Source: Ophiura sarsii (Eukaryota; Echinodermata; Ophiuroidea; Amphilepidida; Ophiuridae). Taken from it: a stretch of DNA of 64,000 bases. The stretch is from NCBI GenBank assembly GCA_035610835.1, contig CM069454.1:64512883-64576882 (forward strand), written 5' to 3'. Made by a program: the position numbers and the translations under genes. Of this stretch, positions 53,608 to 64,000 are shown piece after piece. The notes under the pieces are model-generated. The model was not told the DNA's origin and ran no database searches. It saw nothing but the letters and a program-made list of their open reading frames with translations. The first letter of the stretch is position 1; each line of letters starts with the position of its first letter.

Positions 53608-54639
53608 ACCTGGCACGTGGTGAAGAGAAAAACAACTTTTATTGGGCAATCATTTAAAACCCATTTACTAGCTGCAATGTGTTCATATTTTATATAATCT
53701 ATTTTCTATCAAAGACTTAATGACTGTTGCAGGCAAACGAAAAACAATCTAAACGATGGTGCGCTTTTAGACAAACTAACGACCCAGAATATTGACGGTG
53801 GAAAAACAATCTTATTTATTCTTTATTCATTTCTTGTTGATGTTTTTTAGTTCTAGCAGTTGAATTGATTTGGTTTAAACGCAGGTAAGCCATCTCAAAT
53901 AACTATGATCAGAATCGTATTTTTTAAATCTTAAATGAAAGAAAAATGACACACATTTCATCGTTAAGTTAGCTAACTCGCAATGAAAAATCGAGTACGT
54001 GGGTTATAGAATTCATTTCGCGGGATAAACATTGATGAATACACGCATTAGAAAAGTATCCTCGTCTTTGAACATGAAATGTCACAACTACGATATACAT
54101 TTTTTCTCGGAAACTATAGCATTGTGACTATAGTTTTCTTTCCTGAAGTGATATGAATTTTGCCGCCATATTATGGATACTTTATTTAGAGGCGTATATG
54201 GGGGACTTCCGTGTACCCCCAAGACTCCACCTTCCGTTCATGGTCCTAAAACAAATTCATGGTGTTACCAAGATTAATTTTGGTATACTAAGGGTTATTC
54301 AAAATGGCGTCCAAAATGGCCGCCAAAATGATCACATTTCATAAAAGGGGGTAGCCAAAATATATGATAAAAAGTGTGCAGTAAATTATAGGATGTATGT
54401 ATTAGAGTACTCAAAACTCAAATCCAGCATTTTTTGCTTTGTTAACATACTTCAAATCCAACATGGCCGCCTTAAACGTATAAAAAACCTATAACATCGT
54501 ATGTCATTGCATCATATTCACCAAATAATATGATCTAAACTGCTAAACTAAAGCTGTGAAAGTTTTGATTATCTATCGTTTTCCAAAATGGCCGCAAATA
54601 GATAATGTTTATGTTAAATAATGCCCTAAATCAATTGTT
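53608..54639. other. Non-coding stretch rich in ATGGCCGCC words
   Basis: 54300-54600 contains aaaatggcgtcc, aaaatggccgcc, acatggccgcc and aaaatggccgc. These words match the YY1-type consensus, but repeats of this kind are also common in dispersed elements. 53739-53775 resembles part of the 24835-25348 terminus. Confidence 0.4.
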
Positions 54640-56522
54640 TTACATTACCCCAAATGCCGAGAAACTACTACCAAAAATATGTAAGAAGAGGCAAAAGGCA
54701 TTGTGTTATAGTAGAACAGTAGAAACTGCCAGAAAGAAGCTAAGACAGACGTATGAAAAACATGTCACAGACGACAGTAAAGAGTCTGCACAAGAGTTTG
54801 AAGCAGGTAAACGAGAACTCGACCAAGCCTATGATGAGGTCAATTCTGAATACCTGGACAAGAAATTGAAAGAAGGGGAAAGGCAACCCTAAACATGCAA
54901 CACGTATTAATTTGGGAGCTCATTAACGAAGTAAGTGGAAGGAAAACCTCTAGGAATGGTATCCTCGAAGGAAAGACAAAGGAAGAACGTGTCTATAATT
55001 GGTACTGCCACTTCCAACAACTCCTAGGAAATCCTCCGGTGGTGACTGATAAAGATGAAGACATCCCAAAGATTTTCGAAGAACTACCAATTAAGTGTAC
55101 TGCCTTCAATAACACTGAGTACCAGAAAGCCAAGAAATCTATCAAGGAGGGGAAAAGTTTTGGAGAGGACAACATTCCACCTGAACTCCTGACAAGATGC
55201 AATCTTGATGATTTAATACTGGACATCTGTAATAAGGCCCTCCTAGAAAAGCAAAAACCTGACCAGTGGGCAATATTGAACCTGATACCAGTCCCAAAAT
55301 CTGGTGACCTAAGTCAAGCAGGAAACTACAGAGGCATATGTCTGAACTCTATTGTGGCCAAGAGATATAACAGAATGATTCTCAACAGAATAAGACCTCA
55401 CCTAGATGGGAAGAGGCACTACCTCACACATTCTGGGGCTCAGGAGAATCATCGAAGGTATACATTCCAATAATCTCCCTGCAGTCATAACATTCATTGA
55501 CTTCAAAAAGGCATTCGACACCATATATCGTGGGGAAATGATCAAGATACTCAAAGCATACGGTATCCCACAGATTATAACAGATGCAATTGATGAAACT
55601 TACAGAAACACAAGAGCCAAAGTCATATCACCTGATGGAGACACGGAACTGTTCGACATCCTAGCAGGAGTACTCCAAGGAGATACCCTTGCCCCCTACC
55701 TATTCATAATCATCCTTAATTATTGCTTAAGAATAGCTATCAGTGGGAGAGAAGAGGAACTAGGATTCACCATCAAGCCTATACAAAGTCGAAGACTAGG
55801 GCAAAAGAACGTCATGGATCTTGACTTTGCAGATGACACAGCGTTACTTTCTGACACTAAGGAGCAGGCACAGAAGTTGCTGAAATATGTTGAGGAAGCA
55901 GCACTCAAAACTGGGCTCCACATGAATGCCAAGAAAACCAAATGCATGGTATTTCATCAAGCACAAGCGGTACAGCTAAAAACCTCTGATGCAAGTAACC
56001 TAGACAACGTAGAGGACTTCAAGTACCTGGGAACTTGGGTAGGTAGTAGCCAGCATGACATAAAAGTACGTAAAGCACTTGCTTGGAAGGCCTGCAATGC
56101 TCTGAACAAAGTGTGGAAATCCAGCCTCTGTCGAAAAATCAAAATCAGACTTTTCCAAGCTACTGTTCAAAGTGTTCTACTGTATGGAGCTGAGACATGG
56201 ACCATCACCAACAGACTGAAGCAATCTCTAGATGGATGCTACACTAGAATGCTGAGAACTGCACTCAACATTAGTTGGAAACACAAGGTACCGAACAAAG
56301 ACCTGTATGGAAACTTACAAAAGGTATCAGAAAACATCACAGATCGAAGGATGAGATTTGCCAGGCATTGCATGAGAAGAGAAAATGAAATTGTATCTGA
56401 TCTGCCGCTATGGAGACCCAAACACGGACACACATCTGTCGGCCGCCCAGCCTTTACATACTTGGACACCTTGGCGAAAGACACAGGACTGAAGAATGAT
56501 AATGAGATGAAAGCATGTATGA
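54640..56522 (+). mobile_element. LINE copy 2, truncated at both ends
   Basis: Same family as 13988-15770 and longer at the 5' side, where a lysine-rich region before the reverse transcriptase is kept (CKKRQKALCYSRT, ARKKLRQTYEKH). It ends abruptly within ACMR at 56522 and lacks the TAAG tail, so the 3' end has been lost or replaced by the gcaattatttaatgacccc sequence that follows. No target duplication. Confidence 0.8.
54640..56522 (+). pseudogene. LINE reverse transcriptase, copy 2
   Basis: Open pieces at 54605-54892, 54895-55473 and 55406-56596 are joined by a one-base shift near 54885 and a ~35-bp deletion at 55408 that removes the segment before GRGTTSHILG. The RT core is otherwise open: TFIDFKKAFDTI, GVLQGDTLAPYLF and an intact FADDTALLSD box, then a C-terminal domain with DRRMRFARHCM and GRPAFTYLD. 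The last ~25 codons after 56522 come from flanking DNA. Better preserved than copy 1, but not functional. Confidence 0.8.
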
Positions 56523-56596
56523 GGCAATTATTTAATGACCCCAGTGATATTCTTATGATCCCAAGTGATATTATAATGACCCAATACATCATTTAA

Positions 56597-56931
56597 TGTC
56601 CCAAGTCGTCATTTAATAACCTCGGGGGATGACCATTTATTGGCTCGATCCAATTGATAAAATCACTATTAAACTGTTTAGAAAGTTAGATAGGCCTACT
56701 GGTATTTAACTATGCGTATAGTAGGGGAAAGCTTCCGCCCCATTTTCATTTGAAGAGGTCTAGAGACGCCAATTTTAAAGATTGAATGGACCTATTGATA
56801 TCATGTGAAAGATTGATATCTTTGCTACATACGACCATGATCTCAGTACTCTACCTTACTGTAAAGTAGTAATTTACTCTAGGCCTTACTGTAACTAAAA
56901 AACTAAAAAACTAAAAATCAAAACATACACA
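56597..56931. other. Non-coding spacer
   Basis: An aactaaaaaactaaaa simple stretch lies at 56893-56915. No gene. Confidence 0.4.
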
Positions 56932-57013
56932 CGCCGCAAGTGGGATTCAAACCCACTTTCTTAAAAAAGCAATCGTCAGAAGTCTAACGACTTATCCATT
57001 AGACCACGTTGCC
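56932..57013 (-). pseudogene. tRNA-like (Arg-TCT-like) sequence
   Basis: Minus strand from 57013: GGCAACGTGGTCTAATGGAT (box A region), an anticodon loop CTTCTGA (anticodon TCT), and box B GGGTTTGAATCCCAC followed by ttgcggc. The acceptor stem pairs only partly and the anticodon stem is imperfect, with extra bases before the T arm. Either a decayed tRNA-Arg or a SINE head. Confidence 0.45.
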
Positions 57014-57022
57014 TAAGCTCGA

Positions 57023-57144
57023 AAATCAATCGACTTTTTTTTGTATTTCATAGTAATACCGGGAAATGAAAAGTGTAAACTGCGACAGTTTACACTTTTC
57101 ATTGTCCGGTACTACTATGAAATACAAAACAAGTCGATTGATTT
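57023..57144. repeat. Near-perfect palindrome, ~60-bp arms, 3-base loop
   Basis: The left arm (57023-57082) and right arm (57086-57144) are inverse copies with only a few changes and small length differences in the A/T run. Outermost words aaatcaatcgac / gtcgattgattt, innermost aagtgtaaactg-CGA-cagtttacactt. It is capable of a long hairpin or cruciform. Confidence 0.9.
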
Positions 57145-57185
57145 AAGGGACGGTGGTGGGTTCGAATCCTACTGGTGGCTTACTT
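57145..57185 (+). pseudogene. tRNA-like 3' half with intact box B
   Basis: ggtggtgggttcgaatccta then ctggtggc: a box B (GGTTCGAATCC) with T-arm-like pairing, on the strand opposite the tRNA-like sequence on the other side of the palindrome. No 5' half is seen. Confidence 0.4.
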
Positions 57186-57735
57186 ATGTTTTATTTTTTG
57201 TTTCAGATTATTTGTAACACATTTATCTATTATATTAATAAAAACATTAAGAAAGAAATATAATCTCAGCAACGTGGATGCAGCTTCATGTCACGCGATT
57301 TAAAACATACTAACAAAATAGGTATACGGGCGTCTACAGTCAATTGCCATAGGGGATTGTTTACAGTGAACGTTCCCTAAATAAATCATTGTTTTTCATA
57401 AGACAAAACTGTAGCTCTAACGCCTACGGTTGGATCTAAAATCGTGTGTTCTATTTTTGAGTTATGAGAGAAAAAACAAGATTCAGATGATTTTTTTCTT
57501 CTCACTTTGTCCAGACAATCCTGGAAAAAGGCTTGGAACGCTCACTCGTTAACAACGGTAAACTATCACCACACCCCTGTGGTTGGGGAAGGGAAAATTG
57601 TTGTATAAAATGTCCTATTCACAGTTTAACAAAATAAACATCAGCAAACAAACTCTGCACATACTGATCAAAACGTGTAAACATTGTAGAAGCTTACCTC
57701 GGTTTGGTGCTCTCAAATGTTAATGTATATCATTT
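57186..57735. other. Non-coding stretch
   Basis: No recognisable feature. Confidence 0.4.
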
Positions 57736-57850
57736 TTAAATTATTCATAGCGTGAAAACAACACAACTATTAAATGAATGTTTTATGGTATATCTGTCTA
57801 TATTTATACTCTTTTAATAGTTGTGTTGTTTTCCCGTTATGAATATTTTT
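57736..57850. repeat. Inverted repeat, ~45-bp arms
   Basis: aaattattcatagcgtgaaa, acaacacaactattaa (57742-57773) is mirrored by ttaatagttgtgttgttttc, ccgttatgaatattt (57815-57850). Confidence 0.75.
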
Positions 57851-58107
57851 AAAATGGTATACCCTTGATTGATTTTATCATTCCGATATCGTCGATACTA
57901 TTGTACTACTAATATTCAGCGTCATTATACTATGGACATAATGTTTTATTGGTATATCTGCCTATATTTATACTCTTTTAATAGTTGTGTTGTTTTCCCG
58001 TTACGAATATTTTAAAAATGGTATACCCTTGATTGATTTTATCATTCCGATATCGTCGATACTATTGTACTACTAATATTCAGCGTCATTATACTATGGA
58101 CATAATT
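57788..58107. repeat. 164-bp tandem duplication
   Basis: ggtatatctgtctatattta, tactcttttaatagttgtgt and so on to gtcattatactatggacata are repeated with a 164-bp step (57931 against 58095). The two copies differ at only a few bases, so the event is recent. Confidence 0.9.
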
Positions 58108-58324
58108 TTAATAATGCGTGCGTGCGTACGTGCGTAAACCCGGAAGTGCGTACCGGTCGCTTTCAAAAATGACCGCGCGTCCTTATTGGTCAATCGCGAA
58201 ATATTTACGCGCATACATGCATAGTTGTTCGCTCATTTCATGCATCTGGACTCAGCCCCGGGAACAACAACACAAAAGGCAAAACACGCTCACGTAAATT
58301 GAATTATGTCCATAGTATTATGAC
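58085..58324. mobile_element. MITE with GTCATTATACTATGGACATA ends, copy 2
   Basis: Left end GTCATTATACTATGGACATA, right end the inverse (ttatgtccatagtattatgac). The interior is CpG-rich (gcgtgcgtacgtgcg, acccggaagtgcg, gaccgcgcgtcc). A lone left end occurs at 57921-57943 as part of the 164-bp duplication. Confidence 0.8.
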
Positions 58325-58787
58325 AGTGACTATTATAGCTGGGGAGCATACATGGTTTTTCGATCTCGATCTGCTAACTACAATCCTGTTGAAAACAATG
58401 CTCTATGCTTAGTTATAACATAAACTGTAAATATATTTACATTATTCTCGTTATTATCTTCAGTAGATAGCATATTGTGTAACTGCAATCCTATGATTAG
58501 CTATATCATAAACTGTAAATGTATTTACATTATTCCTGTTATCTTCGGTAGATAGCATATTGTGTAACTATAATCCTGTTGAAAACAATACTCTGTGCTT
58601 AGTTTCATCATAAATTATAATTAAATAAATATCTTAAGTAGATACGATATTGTGTAACTACAATCTTATCGAAAACAGTGCTCTATGATTAGATATATCA
58701 TAAACTGTAAATGTATTTACATTATTCCTGTTATCTTCGGTAGATAGCATATTGTGTAACTATAATCCATTTGAAAACAATGATCTA

Positions 58788-59825
58788 CGAGGGTCATTCA
58801 ATAAGTTCTACCTCCTCACTCATAACATCGCTGATAAGAATGTCAGCCTCATGACATTTGTCATAATCATAGCTCTGAATCATAGCTACACATTTATAGT
58901 AAATGATAATTGATACCTGTTTCACTTTTGTTATGATGCGATCAAAGCCATAGAGAGATTTTGGACAACGGACACGGAAAATTACCCTAATAATACATGG
59001 TTTTTTTTCGTTTTCCCCTTCCTATTGTATGATTAGATATAACAGCCCGATTTAAATAATGAAAATAGAAAACAATGGATGATTTCTGAATATAATACTG
59101 TATCATGTATAAATCAGATTGTAGGCAATATCAACCTTTGTAGGCTTGCAAAAAGTATACTATCAACTCGAATGTATTGACACGCCTTTACTGTGACACT
59201 GCTATTCAGTCAAATTTTTGTTGTTACAAGTCAAGCCACAGAATGTTAAATCTTAACTTGATAGTCACTTTATGAGTTTTCCTTGTATGCAACCTTTAGA
59301 ATAGTCAATCAGGTGGTCAGTGATAGAAGATTATTCATCGAGAGACTTGAAATCCCTCCATTTAGTCCAGTATAATGAAGATCTCTTAGTTCTTATGAAA
59401 AGCAAATATGACTTTTGCAGCGGTCCTCTAAGGTAGGGTTAAAATGAATAGCTGTCCTGGTCTAGTTCTGGCTAATGAGAGAGCATTTTCCTACCAATAA
59501 ATCATTCACTGTTATTGAATATATTCTGTTCAAGAGATATTTGTAATTTAGAACGGTTTTAATTGACCGGAAGGTACGTTTTGTTTCTTAGAATTGGCCA
59601 AATGAATAGCACTTATGAGACATTTTGTTTTTGTATCCGTTTTCGTCGCACTAAATGGACGTTTGGTTTTCACTGCATCTTAAGAAAAGTACAACCAGTA
59701 CTCAGACCAATCTACTATGAATTTGTAGCTGAGATTCAAAGCTACATTGTGGAATATGTTATACGATTGGCTTATATAATAGCAAAGTTATGAGGTGGGA
59801 GGTAGAACTTATTGAATGACCCTCG
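58788..59825. mobile_element. Mariner-like element, copy B, inside the satellite
   Basis: Starts CGAGGGTCATTCAATAAGTT then ctacctcc; the right end is the exact inverse over those 28 bases. Flanked by TA (58786-58787, 59826-59827). 1,038 bp. Removing it rejoins two satellite words (gaaaacaatgatcta + tgattagt). No D,D-transposase frame; the 59563-59793 frame has no recognisable motif. Confidence 0.85.
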
Positions 59826-61094
59826 TATGATTAGTCTTCAGTAGATAGCATATTGTGTAACTATAATCCTGTTGAAAACAATGCTCTGTGCTTAATTTCA
59901 TCATAAACTGTAAATGTTTACATTAGTCATGTTATCTTCGGTAGATAGCATATTGTGTAACTATAATCCAGTTGAAAACAAAATTATTGATGATTTTATA
60001 TATAATAAACTGTAAATGTATTTACATTGTTCCTGTTATCTTCCGTAGATAGCATATTGTGTAACTATAATCTTGTTGAAGACAATGCGCTATGATAAGT
60101 TACATTATAAACTGTAAATGTATTTACACTTTTCCTGTTGTCTTCAGTAGATAGCATATTGTGTAACTATAATCCTGTTGAAAACAATGCTCTGTGCTTA
60201 ATTTCATCATGAATTATAATAAAATAAATACCTTCAGTAGATACTATATTGTGTAACTACAATCCTATTGAAAACAATACTCTATGATTAGTTACATCAT
60301 AAACTGTAAATGTATTTACATTAGTCATGTTATCTTCGGTAGATAGCATATTGTGTAACTATAATCCAGTTGAAAACAAAATTATTGATGATTTTATATA
60401 TAATAAACTGTAAATGTATTTACATTGTTCCTGTTATCTTCCGTAGATAGCATATTGTGTAACTATAATCTTGTTGAAGACAATGCGCTATGATTAGTTA
60501 CATTATAAACTGTAAATGTATTTACACTTTTCCTGTTGTCTTCAGTAGATAGCATATTGTGTAACTATAATCCTGTTGAAAACAATGCTCTGTGCTTAAT
60601 TTCATCATGAATTATAATAAAATAAATACCTTCAGTAGATACTATATTGTGTAACTACAATCCTATTGAAAATAATACTCTATGATTAGTTACATCATAA
60701 ACTGTAAATGTATTTACATTAGTCATGTTATCTTCGGTAGATAGCATATTGTGTAACTATAATCCAGTTGAAAACAAAATGATTGATGATTTTATATATA
60801 ATAAACTGTAAATGTATTTACATTGTTCCTGTTATCTTCCGTAGATAGCATATTGTGTAACTATAATCTTGTTGAAGACAATGCGCTATGATTAGTTACA
60901 TTTTAAACTGTAAATGTATTTACACTTTTCCTGTTGTCTTCAGTAGATAGCATATTGTGTAACTATAATCCTGTTGAAAACAATGCTCTGTGCTTAAATT
61001 CATCATAAATTATAATAAAATAAATACCTTCAGTAGATACTATATTGTGTAACTACAATCCTATTGAAAACAATGCTCTATAATTAGTTACATC

Positions 61095-61378
61095 ATACTC
61101 CAGATATTATTTTTCTTCTCTTATTTTTTTTGATGTTATTCTCTGTTTGGGTGTTTATCCTATTCCTGTCCCACGCCACTTTCATTGGCTTTTTTACTTG
61201 CCCAATTGTGTTTATCTGTATTTTTTATTATTTTCTGAGTTGCAGTGAACCAATTGATTGGCCCATCAGAGCTCTCTGTTGAGAGTTACCCGTTTGATTT
61301 GTAATCACTCAGTTCATTAACCCTGTTAATGTCTGTTGGGCTATTGTTCACATTTGCACTTTATATACCAAAAAAACA
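61095..61378. other. Unique DNA interrupting the satellite
   Basis: T-rich sequence unrelated to the monomer, joined at both sides to satellite. No inverted ends or open frame; possibly a small insertion of unknown type. Confidence 0.5.
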
Positions 61379-62010
61379 ACAACTGTAAATGTATTTACAT
61401 TATTCTTGTTATCTTCGGTAGATAGCATATTGTGTAACTATAATCCAGTTGAAAACAATGATCTTTGACTAGTCTTCAGTAGATAGCATATTATGTAACT
61501 ATAATCCTGTTGAAAACAATGCTCTATGCTTAATTATAACATAAACTGTAAATATATTTACATTATTCTTGTTATTATCTTCAGTAGATAGCATATTGTG
61601 TAACTATAATCCTGTTGAAAACAATGCTCTGTTTAATTTCATCATCAATTATAAATTAATATCTTCAGTAGATACTATATTGTGTAACTACAATCCTATT
61701 GAAAACAATGCTCTATGATTAGTTACATCATAAACTGTAAAGGTATTTACATTGTTCCTGTTATCTTCAGTAGATAGCGTTATTGTGTAACTGCAATCCT
61801 ATTGAAAACAATGCTCTATGATTAGTTATATCATAAACTGTAAATGTATTTACATTATTCCTGTTAATATCTTCAGTAGATAGCATATTGTATAACTATA
61901 ATCCTGTTGAAAACAATGCTCTGTTCATCATAAATTATAATAAAATAAATATCTTCAGTAGATACCATATTGTGTAACTACAATCCTGTTGAAAACAATG
62001 CTATATGTAG

Positions 62011-62431
62011 GCTTTTAAAGTGTAAATCTAAACTCGTTGTGGGTATAATATCAGAGTACAAGGACCCACATTCCGCGGGCATGGATCTTCTGATAATGGG
62101 CGGACTATTTGAGCAAAATGTCTATGCATCTTGTGCCTGCATTATATTTCACAGCTGTATAGCTATCAGTGTAGGGATATTTCAGCAAAACCACTTAGCC
62201 TCCTGATGTGATTGGATGTCAATGATGTGTGCCAACAGTGTACACGTTCTCTCTGAACCAACTGAATCAGCACTTACACAGCAAAAGTTGGCATGTACTG
62301 GGCTGGTGCGTGCCGGTGCATTTGCCAGCCCAGCACAAGCCCAGTACTGGACCAGCACATGCAGCGACATGTACTGGGCATGTGTGTGTACCCACCAGTA
62401 TTGGGCAAGCCGATGTGAGGACATGGTATGG
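62011..62431. repeat. Cluster of GTACTGGGC/GCCCAGTAC words
   Basis: Between 62285 and 62410, tgtactgggctggtgc, ccagcccagcac, gcccagtactgg, atgtactgggcatgtg and accagtattgggc alternate in both orientations. The overlapping frames on both strands here are a product of these words. Confidence 0.6.
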
Positions 62432-62846
62432 GACGTTTGTGACACGCCTATAGAGTCTTTTTACTCCTATAGAGTCCACACAGCATTCCAGATTAGATTT
62501 ATTCCGTTAGCGCCCTCAACGGAATAAATCACAATAACACTAGTTTAAGATTGTAGGATATCCAATTTATAGTTTAAGATTGTAGGATATCCAATTTATA
62601 GTTTAAGCTTGTGACATTCTTGTTTTTACCTTGTTTTTACCTCCCCGACCACCAACCCCCTGAGTGTTTTGGCATACAATTATGTATCAATATGATTTCC
62701 AAGGTGTCTAATCTAAAAATACGTATATATTTGTACGTAATCTGAAACTAGTGTTATTGTGATTTATTCCGTTGAGGGCGCTAATGGAGTGCTGTCTGTG
62801 TGGACTCTATAGGAGTAAAAAGACTCTATAGCCGTGTCACAGACGT
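62432..62846. mobile_element. Element with >100-bp inverted ends
   Basis: Left arm about 62441-62548: ctatagagtctttttactcc, tatagagtccacacag, cgccctcaacggaataaatc, acaataacactagttt. Right arm 62742-62840 is the inverse with few changes. A 29-bp unit (tagtttaagattgtaggata, tccaattta) is duplicated inside (62543-62600). No ORF. Confidence 0.85.
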
Positions 62847-63000
62847 TACATGTGTACATGGACTGGACTTGAAGTGGCGTACATTTCCTAGCCCAGAATT
62901 GTTTGAATCATTTTGTCTCGCCGAGTGAGAACATTTCATTATTAAACTTTTTGGTCCTATTTTGAGTTTCGTAAATTTGAGTTTCTTGGTAGTCTGATAT

Positions 63001-63604
63001 AATATGAGGGGGAAATGGTCAAATTAAAGGGATATACTACCTGAATTTGGTTTTTTTAATGAAATTCACCTGTAAAGCATTTCTTGTGATTCTTTTAATA
63101 TTCACATTTCTTTCTCATTACTTGTCCCAAATATGATGCTCTGTAATGTTGAAAACTGATACAAAGCAATTTCGGCTCACAATATAGGGGCATTACCCGA
63201 ATTTATGGTCCGCGACCCTGAAATTTGGTCAACAATTTAGGAATATGCCTTTAATAATTACTCTTTTCTTTGATGGAATGATATACCACAAAATCAAAAA
63301 CATTTTTTGAAACGAAATTTTGTGCTGATTCCAGATCTGATAAGTTTGTAAACCATAATTATATGAGGGGAAAATGGTCAAATTAAAGGGATACTACCCG
63401 AATTATGCTTTTTAAAGGAAATTCACCTATAAAGCATTTTCTTGTGATTTTTTTTTATATATTTCACATTTCTTTCTCATTACTTGTCCCAAATATGATG
63501 CTCTATAATGTTGAGAACTGATATAAAGCAATTTTGGCTCACATTAAAGGGGCATTACCCGATTTCATGGTCCGCAATCCTAAAATGTTGGTCAAAAACC
63601 ATAA
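63001..63604. repeat. ~360-bp tandem duplication
   Basis: tatgaggggga-aatggtcaaa, ttaaaggga-tactacc, aattcacct-taaagcattt, acttgtcccaaatatgatgc, aggggcattacccga and atggtccgc occur in order at 63003-63230 and again at 63362-63580. Confidence 0.85.
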
Positions 63605-64000
63605 GTGGGGGCGCATTACTATAATACCCCAGTCAGTCATGGCAGGTCAAGGTGTTTCTACAAGGTCAAGGTGTATCGAAACTCTTTGAGAGTAATGTTT
63701 AAATATTACCAAAGAATGAACATTGAGCAGATAACATAGTCTACATAATCAGGTTTTTTTGAATGATCGGAAATGTTCGGAAAATATCAGAGTTTTTTAT
63801 TTTCAATTTAAGATCTATATATTTTTTATACCTACCCCTATCATTTTTTACTTTACATATTTGAATTCCTCATAAAATTACCCATCAGATGATATATAAT
63901 TGTCAAAGTTACTACGTCGGTATGGTAATTATACCGGCTAGTGAATATCTCCAATTTTCATTTTATATATTTTTAGAATTTTCAGAAATATTTGTTTAAG
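63605..64000. other. AT-rich non-coding end of the window
   Basis: A ggtcaaggtgt word is repeated at 63646 and 63664. No gene. Confidence 0.4.

Larger units (their letters stand above)
58370..62010. repeat. Satellite, ~100-bp monomer, 398-bp tetramer
   Basis: Monomers contain gtagatagcatattgtgtaa, ctataatcctgttgaaaaca, atgctctatgattagtt, and aaactgtaaatgtatttaca. In the core the steps between gtagata starts are 103, 103, 90 and 102 (59941, 60044, 60147, 60237, 60339). The whole set repeats exactly 398 bp later (marker words at 59971, 60369, 60767). Outer monomers (58370-58785, 61380-62010) are more diverged and not in the same order, as expected at satellite edges. Interruptions: a mariner-like element at 58788-59825 and unique DNA at 61095-61378. 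Confidence 0.9.

Noticed and set aside
54300..54600. YY1-bound promoter from ATGGCCGCC words
   Set aside because: The words are numerous and also occur at 3460 and 41518 without a gene start; more likely part of a dispersed repeat.
62182..62527. Overlapping 70-103 codon frames with Cys/Ala-rich content
   Set aside because: Present in several frames on both strands over a cluster of GTACTGGGC words; low-complexity product.

Overview
The window reads as metazoan nuclear DNA, most likely from a marine invertebrate. It is AT-rich, has long G or C homopolymers, introns with GT-AG borders, LINE retrotransposons, hAT, mariner, Harbinger and TTAA-type non-autonomous DNA elements, a Helitron, a tRNA-headed SINE, a Polinton-type DNA polymerase and a satellite with higher-order structure. 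I cannot fix the phylum from sequence alone; an echinoderm, hemichordate, cephalochordate or mollusc would all fit. Nothing looks bacterial or organellar.

Host-gene evidence is thin, and all of it is on the minus strand. The best supported gene is a three-exon model (46412-46340, 45702-45453, 39368-39227) for a secreted protein of 154 residues. All splice sites and phases agree. A second terminal exon of the same family (30085-29935) lies in a duplicated block, so the family seems to have expanded in tandem (block 26.5-30.4 kb against 36.2-39.5 kb). A second gene is the 3' part of a single-pass membrane protein (12003-11904 and 11595-11253, perhaps also an exon ending at 18092) whose cytoplasmic tail has several tyrosine motifs including YEEI. 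A signal-peptide-like exon at 50581-50319 is a weaker call.

Layout. 0-11 kb: many small elements, a decayed copy of a PIN/FEN-like plus CXC-domain gene (4.0-4.9 kb), a ~185-bp tandem array, two foldback repeats and a minus-strand Helitron (11123-10019). 11-18 kb: the membrane-protein exons. Their intron holds nested elements: an outer element with CGGCCGAG ends (12216-17865), an inner ~3.4-kb element with ~240-bp inverted ends (13471-16872) carrying a second PIN-CXC gene, and a LINE (13988-15770) with a perfect 10-bp target duplication inside that gene. 19-23.2 kb: a decayed Polinton-like block (protein-primed family B DNA polymerase with a Vsr-endonuclease-like insertion, and a zinc-finger/acidic protein). 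24.8-44 kb: LINE fragments, elements made of iterated palindromic words, a 24-bp minisatellite and the segmental duplications. 45-52.7 kb: the secreted-protein 5' exons, an array abutting a splice acceptor, a 54-bp array and small MITEs. 52.8-56.5 kb: a hAT element with a perfect 8-bp duplication and a second LINE copy. 57 kb: a ~60-bp-arm palindrome between two tRNA-like halves. 58.4-62 kb: a ~100-bp satellite organised as a 398-bp tetramer and split by a mariner-like element. 62.4-63.6 kb: a long-inverted-repeat element and a ~360-bp duplication.

The strongest candidate for something under-described is the PIN/FEN-like + CXC protein carried inside a long-inverted-repeat element. After it come the Vsr-like module in the polymerase and the small secreted tandem gene family.
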